64,000 nt of DNA from Moraxella oblonga NBRC 102422 (GCF_001598275.1 NZ_BCYQ01000013.1:1-64000); one strand, 5' to 3'. Shown: positions 1 through 8,292, counted from the stretch's first letter. A program made the numbers and translations. Notes: generated by a model from the sequence alone, not told the origin.

Positions 1-961
1 TTCACTACAATTTAAATGTGATTTGTTCATACTCTTACACCGCATAGGTGGCTTAGAAAGTTTATGAGTGTTTGCTCAATTATCGCATGACCTCTTACAC
101 CGCATAGGTGGCTTAGAAAAACCCGATAAATGCCATTGACGATGTCTAGCTCTCTTACACCGCATAGGTGGCTTAGAAAGCCCTGAACTGTTTCTATTGC
201 TTGCTGTGGCGCTCTTACACCGCATAGGTGGCTTAGAAAAAAATCTCGTAATAATCATAGTTTTAAGAGTCCTCTTACACCGCATAGGTGGCTTAGAAAC
301 AAATCCTGCTACGCAACCACAGCCAAGCCCACTCTTACACCGCATAGGTGGCTTAGAAAATTTTGAGTACAAAAAGCAACTGAAAATAAAACTCTTACAC
401 CGCATAGGTGGCTTAGAAAAATATGATAAGTGAAATTGCACCCTTAGATTTTCTCTTACACCGCATAGGTGGCTTAGAAACTGTGATTGTGGGGTAGGGT
501 AGTGCTTGGTGGCTCTTACACCGCATAGGTGGCTTAGAAAAATAACAAGAAAAACTACGCATAAAGCAACGTCTCTTACACCGCATAGGTGGCTTAGAAA
601 TTAATAACGTCGTCCAAGTAACAAGTTTGTTACTCTTACACCGCATAGGTGGCTTAGAAACACAACCAACGCCATCAACAATAACAACTACTCTCTTACA
701 CCGCATAGGTGGCTTAGAAATTTTAACTTTTCAAGCCCCATTTTTTTAAAATCTCTTACACCGCATAGGTGGCTTAGAAAAATAAAGACAAAGACGATGT
801 ACCAGTAGTTGTCTCTTACACCGCATAGGTGGCTTAGAAATTGATGCGTCTTTTGCTGAAAGTGTCAATGCATCTCTTACACCGCATAGGTGGCTTAGAA
901 AACCACCGTTTGTCCCGCTTGCAATACTTCACGCTCTTACACCGCATAGGTGGCTTAGAAA

Positions 962-1173
962 CGGCACGCCTGTAACTAAGTGTAGCATATTTTCTCTTAC
1001 ACCGCATAGGTGGCTTAGAAAATCACAGACGGACAACAAAAGATTTTAGCGTTCTCTTACACCGCATAGGTGGCTTAGAAAAGAACCACGAATGCGGCAC
1101 AAATGGCTAAGACCTCTTACACCGCATAGGTGGCTTAGAAACGGCACGCCTGTAACTAAGTGTAGCATATTTT
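962..1173 (+). repeat. Duplicated CRISPR spacer (962-993 = 1142-1173)
   Basis: The 32-nt spacer beginning CGGCACGCCTG occurs twice, identically, exactly 180 nt (three repeat units) apart. The two spacers between the copies (1022-1053 and 1082-1113) are not duplicated. This suggests recombination between repeats or two independent captures of the same protospacer. Confidence 0.95.
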
Positions 1174-3758
1174 CTCTTACACCGCATAGGTGGCTTAGAA
1201 AGCCATTTTTGAAGTTTGAATAAAGGTTATATACTCTTACACCGCATAGGTGGCTTAGAAATGTAAAATGAAAATGGCGGTCAAGAGACCATACTCTTAC
1301 ACCGCACAGGTGGCTTAGAAAGACGACTAAGCGACCGACCGCCCCAATAATAGCTCTTACACCGCACAGGTGGCTTAGAAAACAGTAACAAACATTTCCG
1401 ACCAAACAACACACTCTTACACCGCACAGGTGGCTTAGAAAAATGTGTTACTTTTTCGGGGTCTGAACCACCGCTCTTACACCGCACAGGTGGCTTAGAA
1501 AGTAGGGTGCGAACACGAAAGCGATTGCCCTGCCTCTTACACCGCACAGGTGGCTTAGAAATGCTTAAAGATATTTTTGATGATAATTCAATGCTCTTAC
1601 ACCGCACAGGTGGCTTAGAAAACAAAAACCTACCTTTTATCTTTTTTTGAAAACTCTTACACCGCACAGGTGGCTTAGAAACCATCAAGGGGCAATCAAA
1701 TAGCGGGATTAAACTCTTACACCGCACAGGTGGCTTAGAAACGCCGTCATACAGGCGATAAAGTTTAGCTTTGGCTCTTACACCGCACAGGTGGCTTAGA
1801 AAAATGACAACTTCACTGGTTAATTTGCCCTCACCTCTTACACCGCACAGGTGGCTTAGAAAACGCAAAAATATCAATCAAATGCCCCCTACATCTCTTA
1901 CACCGCACAGGTGGCTTAGAAACTAGCCAGTCGTGGTGATTGCTCCATGACAGACTCTTACACCGCACAGGTGGCTTAGAAAAACACCCAAGCCGTCCGC
2001 CAACGCCCTAGCCACTCTTACACCGCACAGGTGGCTTAGAAAACGATTGAGGCGATTAAAACAGCCTTTGAACACTCTTACACCGCACAGGTGGCTTAGA
2101 AAGTCTTGCTGATGAAAGTCTAGTTCAAAAAACCCTCTTACACCGCACAGGTGGCTTAGAAATGCCAAGCCAACGCAAAAACACACCGTCTCGCACTCTT
2201 ACACCGCACAGGTGGCTTAGAAAATCAAAGATGAGCCTGTTACGCCCACGCATTCCTCTTACACCGCACAGGTGGCTTAGAAAATGTACAAAATGATGAT
2301 TGCGACAATCACAAACTCTTACACCGCACAGGTGGCTTAGAAAACGAACTTGTAGCATTGGCTCGGTGCGTCTGACTCTTACACCGCACAGGTGGCTTAG
2401 AAATTTTCAATTTCACGGAGTAGCCACTCCATGACCTCTTACACCGCACAGGTGGCTTAGAAAAAACACAACGCTACACAAGATTGTCAACAACCCTCTT
2501 ACACCGCACAGGTGGCTTAGAAAATCAAAATTAACTCGTTGCTTAAACAATTCACCTCTTACACCGCACAGGTGGCTTAGAAAACAAAAGCATGAGTGAG
2601 TGGGGGTTGATTATACTCTTACACCGCATAGGTGGCTTAGAAACACAGTACAGCACATCAGTGCCTTTATCCCCCACTCTTACACCGCATAGGTGGCTTA
2701 GAAAATGTCATCACATGGGACGAGTACACCGCTGACCTCTTACACCGCATAGGTGGCTTAGAAAATCCACCGTGTGAGCGGAACAATGCCCGCAAACTCT
2801 TACACCGCATAGGTGGCTTAGAAATGCTAAGCGTTTGGGTCGTTTTAAGCGATTACCTCTTACACCGCATAGGTGGCTTAGAAAAATGCTTTTGTTTTTG
2901 ACATGTTGAAAAAAAGCTCTTACACCGCATAGGTGGCTTAGAAAAAATAGCAATTTGCCATTTTCAAAGTCAATAACTCTTACACCGCATAGGTGGCTTA
3001 GAAACACCTACCCAAATGCCACCCAATTCGTTGATTCTCTTACACCGCATAGGTGGCTTAGAAATGACTTTTCAGCAATTTGGCTCTCGTTTAAGCCTCT
3101 TACACCGCATAGGTGGCTTAGAAACAATGCGTGAACATTGGGGGCAACTTAACTTACTCTTACACCGCATAGGTGGCTTAGAAAAACTCGGCAGGGTTCA
3201 GCAGATTTTAATTGATTCTCTTACACCGCATAGGTGGCTTAGAAAATAGCAGGTTCAAAAATCAGCGTATCATCTTGCTCTTACACCGCATAGGTGGCTT
3301 AGAAAAACTCATAGCACCCATAATCAGCATATCGGCTACTCTTACACCGCATAGGTGGCTTAGAAAAAATGGGGTGGTGATAATAACCCTCATGATTTCT
3401 CTTACACCGCATAGGTGGCTTAGAAAGTTATCCTTGCCGTGTGCCCGCAGGAAAGCTACTCTTACACCGCATAGGTGGCTTAGAAAACTGGTGTTGATGA
3501 CCTGTACATCATCGTCAACTCTTACACCGCATAGGTGGCTTAGAAAAAAAACGACTGCAAAGACTTCATCAGCTAAAACTCTTACACCGCATAGGTGGCT
3601 TAGAAAAACTACCCGCCAACCAATTAGCCATCAAGGACCTCTTACACCGCATAGGTGGCTTAGAAAATTGAGGTCAGCCTTAAATTCAACACCTTTGACT
3701 CTTACACCGCATAGGTGGCTTAGAAATCAACGGTATAACTTTCGTACACCTGCCCCCC

Positions 3759-5168
3759 CTCTTACACTGCACAGGTGGCTTAGAAAATAATGAGAAACTT
3801 CACCGACAACGCTCCAAACTCTTACACCGCATAGGTGGCTTAGAAACACTACAAAGCCAATCTTGGGTTGATATGCTCGCTCTTGCACCGCATAGGTGGC
3901 TTAGAAAACAACCTATCCCCAACGCCACCAAATCTTGATCTCTTGCACCGCATAGGTGGCTTAGAAATGACACATCAACGGCTTCAACGATTGCCTTAAC
4001 TCTTGCACCGCATAGGTGGCTTAGAAATACAGTAGCAATAGCGGCAATAATTACCGCAACTCTTGCACCGCATAGGTGGCTTAGAAAAAAGTCATCAAAT
4101 CCCTGCGACATTTCCACTTCTCTTGCACCGCATAGGTGGCTTAGAAATGCGTGGCGGTGTTCTTCCATACTTCTAACACCTCTTGCACCGCATAGGTGGC
4201 TTAGAAACCCTGCAAGTCCGCCACCAAAATTGCCAACGACTCTTACACCGCATAGGTGGCTTAGAAAATTTGTTCGGCTGATTGTTTCATTGGTGTTTGC
4301 TCTTACACCGCATAGGTGGCTTAGAAAATACAACCCCACCACACACAAGGAGCAAAGTGCTCTTACACCGCATAGGTGGCTTAGAAAGTAAAGGTGATGA
4401 GTTCTGTTTTTTCGGCTTGCTCTTACACCGCATAGGTGGCTTAGAAAGACATAAACGTACAAGAATTATTTATCAAAAACTCTTACACCGCACAGGTGGC
4501 TTAGAAATGACATATTTCCGCTTTACAAATCTGTTGATGCTCTTACACCGCATAGGTGGCTTAGAAACCGATAGATTGAGAGATTTTCAATTTGCATGGC
4601 TCTTACACCGCACAGGTGGCTTAGAAAAACTCTACCACCAGTTTTTTTGCCATAATCAACTCTTACACCGCACAGGTGGCTTAGAAAAATCCTTGTTCAT
4701 AAGCCCAACAAGGAACACCCTCTTACACCGCACAGGTGGCTTAGAAAATATACGCACGCACATCCTCATTTTCATTGTTCTCTTACACCGCACAGGTGGC
4801 TTAGAAAAAGCCCAGAGAAGGCAACCTGCAAAAGTTAGCCTCTTACACCGCACAGGTGGCTTAGAAACATGCCCACCCATGAGCTTGACATTTTTCCACC
4901 TCTTACACCGCACAGGTGGCTTAGAAAGTGTACACTTCTTACAACGTTAGAGTTTAAAACTCTTACACCGCACAGGTGGCTTAGAAACATGCGATGAGAA
5001 ATATTATCGCATGGGCGTATCTCTTACACCGCACAGGTGGCTTAGAAAACTGCGACACAGCATTATGTGTAATGCCAAAACTCTTACACTGCACAGGTGG
5101 CTTAGAAAATAATGAGAAACTTCACCGACAACGCTCCAAACTCTTACACCGCATAGGTGGCTTAGAAA
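3759..5168 (+). repeat. Duplicated repeat-spacer-repeat unit inside the array (3759-3846 and 5081-5168)
   Basis: The rare repeat variant containing CACTGCACAGG occurs only at 3759-3786 and 5081-5108. Both copies are followed by the same 32-nt spacer (3787-3818 = 5109-5140, beginning ATAATGAGAAAC) and by a repeat with loop GCATA. Flanking spacers differ. A shared repeat mutation plus a shared spacer means the unit was copied by recombination within the array, not acquired twice. Confidence 0.93.
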
Positions 5169-5528
5169 TTTGAGCTTAAACATACAATTTATTTTATTCC
5201 CTCTTACACCGCATAGGTGGCTTAGAAAATATCTGCGTTGGTTTTTTAATAATCCTCGTGCTCTTACACCGCATAGGTGGCTTAGAAAATTTTTACAAAA
5301 AACGTCAAATTTGTCGCCTACTCTTACACCGCATAGGTGGCTTAGAAATTGTAGACCATTTTTCCGCTCCAATTATAGCCCTCTTACACCGCATAGGTGG
5401 CTTAGAAAATCGCTTCATATCTGCTTAGTACTCGCACATCCTCTTACACCGCATAGGTGGCTTAGAAAGCCCCCAAGTTTTTCTAATTCGTCTATCTGAT
5501 CTCTTACACCGCATAGGTGGCTTAGAAA

Positions 5529-5695
5529 AATGCCTTAACTTTTTATCAGAATATGGAAAAACACCAAAAAGACGAAATAACATACAAGGCAATGATTTTA
5601 CATACACACAAAACCCAAAACCACAGCCAAATCAAGTGCAATTTGAACAAACACCACAACAAATAGACGAGCTGACAAATGATGATAATTCTTGA
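5529..5695 (+). pseudogene. C-terminal fragment of an unidentified mobile-element gene fused to the CRISPR repeat
   Basis: Directly after the repeat ending at 5528, an open frame (codons from 5531) runs 54 codons to TGA at 5693-5695. Its tail is hydrophilic and acidic (ending DELTNDDNS), with a Gln/Pro-rich stretch before it, as in the C-terminus of a soluble protein. There is no start codon or ribosome binding site. The first 32 nt (5529-5560) occupy a spacer position, but no repeat follows. I do not recognise the family. Its value is positional: it marks the left edge of the foreign insert and shows that the spacer is continuous with a coding sequence. Confidence 0.7.
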
Positions 5696-5720
5696 CAAAA
5701 TGTAGCTTATAAGCTACAAT
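5692..5720 (+). promoter_or_regulatory. Promoter and palindromic operator of the toxin-antitoxin operon
   Basis: A -35 TTGACA (5692-5697) and a -10 TACAAT (5715-5720) are separated by exactly 17 nt. The spacer and -10 are covered by an 18-bp perfect palindrome, TGTAGCTTATAAGCTACA (5701-5718). Operators of this kind are bound by the antitoxin in autoregulated type II modules, so repression by the HTH antitoxin encoded at 6049 is the expected arrangement (inference). Confidence 0.85.
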
Positions 5721-5750
5721 ATCCCATAACTTTAATTGAATGCAATAACC

Positions 5751-6077
5751 ATGTTTAGCCTTGAAAAAACTGATGAATTTGATACATGGCTTAAAAATCT
5801 CAAAAACCCCATTGCCAAAAAAGCAGTTATTAAACGCCTAGCACGCCTTGAAGTAGGTCATTTTGGTGATGTTAAAAATATTGGCGATGGCATTTTTGAG
5901 CTTCGCATTCATGTTAATGTAGGCATTCGCATTTACTGCATTCAAAAGGGCGATACGCTAATTATCGTTTTAAATGCCGGTGATAAATCTACTCAACAAG
6001 TGGATATTGCCAAAGCCAAAGAACTCAACAAAGAATGGGATTTAGACAATGAAAACAACCAAATACAACCCCTTTGA
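5751..6077 (+). CDS. RelE/ParE-superfamily toxin of HI1419 type (addiction module killer protein)
   Basis: A 108-residue small basic protein matching the pattern of the HI1419-type killer family: an N-terminal TDEFDTWLKNL helix, a basic middle (KRLARLEVGHFGDVK), then IRIYCIQKGDTLIIVLNAGDKSTQ, the core strands, and a Lys-rich C-terminal helix. Family members usually inhibit translation, some by mRNA cleavage at the ribosome. An upstream TTG at 5736 could add five residues; ATG 5751 fits homologue length. It overlaps the antitoxin by 29 nt and has its own strong promoter. The toxin precedes the antitoxin, which is normal for this family (the reverse of classic relBE). It lies inside a split CRISPR array. 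The gene appears intact. Confidence 0.88.
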   Translation: MFSLEKTDEFDTWLKNLKNPIAKKAVIKRLARLEVGHFGDVKNIGDGIFELRIHVNVGIRIYCIQKGDTLIIVLNAGDKSTQQVDIAKAKELNKEWDLDNENNQIQPL

Positions 6078-6327
6078 TTATCTTGATAGCCAAGATGAAA
6101 TTATAGAATTTTTAAACGACTGCTACAATGATGAAAACCCCCAAATTTTTATCAATGCATTATCTCATTTGATGGAAAAAAAGGGCGTGGCAGAAGTTGC
6201 ACGTCTTACAGGCTTAAACCGTGAAAGTCTTTATAAAACAGTTAAAGGACAAACACAACCTACATGGGCGACGGTTCATAAGATTTTACACGCCTTAAAA
6301 ATCAATCCAAATTTTGCATTTGCATAA
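6049..6327 (+). CDS. HTH antitoxin of HI1420 type (addiction module antidote protein)
   Basis: A 92-residue protein with an Xre-like helix-turn-helix (about residues 45-75: GVAEVARLTGLNRESLYKTV) followed by QPTWATVHKILHALKI, the hallmark of the HI1420/HigA-like antidote family. It should neutralise the toxin by direct binding and repress the operon at the palindrome 5701-5718. Translation is coupled to the toxin by the 29-nt overlap. It begins MKTTKYNPFDYLDS, the short N-terminal segment typical of the family. No frameshift is seen, so the module is probably functional. Confidence 0.9.
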   Translation: MKTTKYNPFDYLDSQDEIIEFLNDCYNDENPQIFINALSHLMEKKGVAEVARLTGLNRESLYKTVKGQTQPTWATVHKILHALKINPNFAFA

Positions 6328-6330
6328 TTT

Positions 6331-6369
6331 ACCTTGTTTGGCGGTGTAATGTCGCACCGCTAACAAGGT
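6331..6369 (+). promoter_or_regulatory. Hairpin downstream of the antitoxin that contains the integrase ribosome binding site
   Basis: An imperfect inverted repeat (ACCTTGTTTGGCGGTG / CACCGCTAACAAGGT, 8-nt loop) lies between the antitoxin stop and the integrase ATG at 6375. The right arm contains AAGG at 6365-6368, the only plausible Shine-Dalgarno for the integrase. There is no T-run, so it is a poor terminator. It could instead hide the integrase ribosome binding site in read-through mRNA (inference). Confidence 0.5.
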
Positions 6370-6374
6370 AAAAA

Positions 6375-6815
6375 ATGAACTTTGAAAAACTATCAGACAT
6401 CATCAAATACTATCAGACCTATCATCTGACTAAGTACAAATACACTTACAGACTGGCTCTGTTTGCCCCATTTGATGATTATCCCCTATCTACGCTAAAA
6501 CGTGCTGATGTTAAAAAATGGGCATTAGAACGCCAAAAACAGGTATCTAATGCCACAGTCAATAAAGAGATTGGCTTTTGTCGCTCTGCCATAAACCTAG
6601 TCTCAAAAGATTTTGAGATTACGTTAAATAACCCTTTTGCCAATGTCAAATATGTGGAAGCCGACACAATCCCAAACTACCTAAGCCCCCAAGAGTACGA
6701 AAAATTACTCACCGCAAGCCTAGAATTTGATAACACTGAGCAAATCAAGACACACCATGTACAAATATCTTAATGATACAGCCTGCAATGTGCTAAAACA
6801 CCGCCAAAACAACAA
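6375..6815 (+). pseudogene. Tyrosine integrase remnant, internally deleted, running into a CRISPR repeat
   Basis: Codons 6375-6773 encode a SAM-like N-terminal DNA-binding domain of a phage-type tyrosine recombinase (KYTYRLALFAPF, NATVNKEIGFCRSAIN, then LSPQEYEKLL) before the frame is lost after EQIKT. A second frame (from about 6751) then reads YLNDTACNVLKHRQ, a match to the segment after the second catalytic region of such integrases. The middle of the catalytic domain is therefore deleted with a frame change, and nothing follows because the sequence enters the CRISPR repeat at 6816. The catalytic Arg, the HxxR box and the nucleophilic Tyr are all absent, so it is inactive. The last 32 nt (6784-6815) are preceded by CC at 6782-6783. 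Confidence 0.82.
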
Positions 6816-7083
6816 CTCTTACACCGTATAGGTGGCTTAGAAAGTGATACGCTCATTCGCTCGGGGTTTAGCACACTCTTACACCGCATAGGTGGCTTAG
6901 AAAAGCTCCAAGAAAAATCCTTGCCGACAAGAAAACTCTTACACCGCATAGGTGGCTTAGAAATTGCCAAACAAGTGATTTGGCAGATTGACAATCTCTT
7001 ACACCGCATAGGTGGCTTAGAAATTGAATAATACCACTTTTGCCAAATTACTACCCTCTTACACCGCATAGGTGGCTTAGAAA
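6816..7083 (+). CRISPR. CRISPR array, distal segment: 5 repeats, 4 internal spacers
   Basis: Repeats of the same family lie at 6816, 6876, 6936, 6996 and 7056, with 32-nt spacers between them. The first repeat has a private change in its loop (CCGTATAGG instead of CCGCATAGG). The last is a perfect consensus repeat, so the expected decay at the trailer end is missing. Only 31 nt separate it from the azlD stop codon, too little room for a leader. This confirms that the leader is on the far left and that these are the oldest units. No repeat precedes the 32 nt at 6784-6815; mobile-element DNA is there instead. Confidence 0.95.
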
Positions 7084-7114
7084 AATTTAGCGACGTGTAC
7101 TCCACCATTTGACC

Positions 7115-7411
7115 TCAATACCCCAACTGCCGAAGCACTCCAGTTGTGATAATTGCGATGAGCACCGTAGGCAGGAGTGAAAATCTTAGCATTGCAAGGC
7201 AAGTTACCCCCACCGCCACCATATTGGCGACATTGCCAGAGAGTATGACAGGGGCGATGACCGAAATCAGCACACAGCCGGGTACTGCTTGCATTACCTG
7301 CATTGTTTTGGGCGACAGTTTACGGTCGGCAAATGCCAAATAACCGACAATTCTGGTCAAATAGGTACACACCGCAAGGGCAACAATGGTAATAAATACA
7401 GAAAATTCCAT
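7115..7411 (-). CDS. azlD: AzlD family branched-chain amino acid exporter subunit
   Basis: A 98-residue hydrophobic protein with about three to four membrane segments, typical AzlD length, and the N-terminal LTRIVGYLAF motif common in the family. AzlD pairs with AzlC to export branched-chain or related amino acids across the inner membrane. Its first base overlaps the last base of azlC, indicating translational coupling. It is convergent with the CRISPR array, whose last repeat is only 31 nt from its stop codon. No terminator is visible between them. Confidence 0.85.
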   Translation of the reverse strand: MEFSVFITIVALAVCTYLTRIVGYLAFADRKLSPKTMQVMQAVPGCVLISVIAPVILSGNVANMVAVGVTCLAMLRFSLLPTVLIAIITTGVLRQLGY

Positions 7412-8163
7412 CAGTTTTCTCCATTATCTGCCATCACAAATGCGGTGATGACACCCATCACAGCCCCCACTGCCACATGCCACGCCCCAGCAAACAAATG
7501 ATAGCACACCCCAGCCGAAATTAGGCTCACAAGCCACGGCACAGCAGGGCGAATGCCACGCCACATTCCTTTAAGTAGCACCAAAAAAACGGCAGTAAAC
7601 GCCATATCCATGCCATACTGCTTTAAATCGCCAATCAAGGGGGCAAAATACGCCCCTGCACTGGTAAACACAATCCAAGTTAAGCAAAGTAAAAATGCCA
7701 CACCCAAATAATACGGCACATTTAAGGCACTTTTGCCACTTTTTTGGGCATCTGCAATTGCCAATGCCCAACTTTCATCAATCATCACAAACAACAAGGC
7801 TAAGGCTTTTTTCTTGGGTATTCCTTTTAATAACAGCGAAAAAGTCGCCCCCATAATGATATGACGACTGTTTACCAAAGTTGCCATCGCCACAATCAAA
7901 GGAATATTCAAAGGATTGTTCCACAGGCTTACCACTGTAAATTCAGACCCACCCGCCAAATTGGTGGTGGTCAAAAAAGACAGCTCATACCACTTAAACC
8001 CTGCTCCCACCGCAGATGCACCCAGCACCAAAGCAAAGGGAATAAAGCCAAGCATAATGGGAATGGCATCTTTTAAGCCACGCAAAAACTCCTGTTTTTG
8101 CACAGATTTAATGTTTTGGTGTTCGTCATAATTGATGATTTGTGGGGAAATACTGGCAGTCAT
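7411..8163 (-). CDS. azlC: AzlC family branched-chain amino acid exporter, large subunit
   Basis: A 250-residue inner-membrane protein with multiple hydrophobic segments. It contains the AzlC-type region GLKDAIPIMLGFIPFALVLG near the N-terminus and NSRHIIMGATF mid-protein. It forms the exporter with AzlD and is transcribed divergently from an Lrp/AsnC regulator gene, the common arrangement for azlCD. AGGAAAAA lies at the right distance before the ATG at 8163. The regulator probably controls it in response to amino acids (inference from the divergent pair). Confidence 0.9.
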   Translation of the reverse strand: MTASISPQIINYDEHQNIKSVQKQEFLRGLKDAIPIMLGFIPFALVLGASAVGAGFKWYELSFLTTTNLAGGSEFTVVSLWNNPLNIPLIVAMATLVNSRHIIMGATFSLLLKGIPKKKALALLFVMIDESWALAIADAQKSGKSALNVPYYLGVAFLLCLTWIVFTSAGAYFAPLIGDLKQYGMDMAFTAVFLVLLKGMWRGIRPAVPWLVSLISAGVCYHLFAGAWHVAVGAVMGVITAFVMADNGEN

Positions 8164-8249
8164 TGGCGTTTTTCCTGTGGTTTGATGTGGATTATTTTAT
8201 GCCAAAATGAACGCTATTTTTTTGTGAAGTTATGCTATTTTTAAATATT

Positions 8250-8270
8250 TTTTGCTATAATTTAGCAAAA
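8250..8270 (+). promoter_or_regulatory. Inverted repeat overlapping the -10 of the Lrp-family gene
   Basis: TTTTGCTA-TAATT-TAGCAAAA is a perfect 8+8 inverted repeat containing TATAAT (8256-8261), the likely -10 of the regulator gene at 8293. Lrp/AsnC proteins bind inverted repeats in A+T-rich promoters and often repress their own genes, so this is a plausible operator for both the regulator and divergent azlCD. Confidence 0.55.
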
Positions 8271-8292
8271 TTTTTGAAATTTATGGTAAAAA

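Larger units (their letters stand above)
1..5528 (+). CRISPR. Type I-F CRISPR array, main segment: 92 repeats, continues beyond the left edge
   Basis: The 28-nt repeats start CTCTTACACCGC and end GGTGGCTTAGAAA. They begin at 32 and recur every 60-61 nt to 5501-5528. Spacers are 32 nt, except nine of 33 nt (for example 420-452, 841-873, 3847-3879). Each repeat has a short CACC/GGTG stem and would leave a 5' handle CUUAGAAA, the layout of the type I-F (Cas6f) family. This polarity means plus-strand transcription and a leader to the left, outside the window. The window opens inside a spacer (1-31). Repeat variants come in blocks: loop GCATA, loop GCACA, a CTCTTG-start form (six, 3880-4207) and a CACTGCACAGG form (3759 and 5081). 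No cas genes are visible. Reading frames inside the array are artefacts of the 60-nt period. Confidence 0.97.

Noticed and set aside
76-5607. Many long open frames on both strands encoding repeats such as LLHRIGGLE or SKPPMRCKS
   Set aside because: The 60-nt repeat period equals 20 codons, so the CRISPR repeat stays open in several frames. They have no coherent ribosome binding sites and are not proteins.
5529-6815. A single 1.29-kb giant spacer acquired by Cas1-Cas2
   Set aside because: Not excluded, but the CC placed exactly 32 nt before the right repeat and the coding continuity at both ends fit two spacer-protospacer recombinations better.
7084-7114. A final spacer after the last repeat
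   Set aside because: 31 nt of spacer-like length, but no repeat follows and it ends at the azlD stop. It is more likely the trailer junction.
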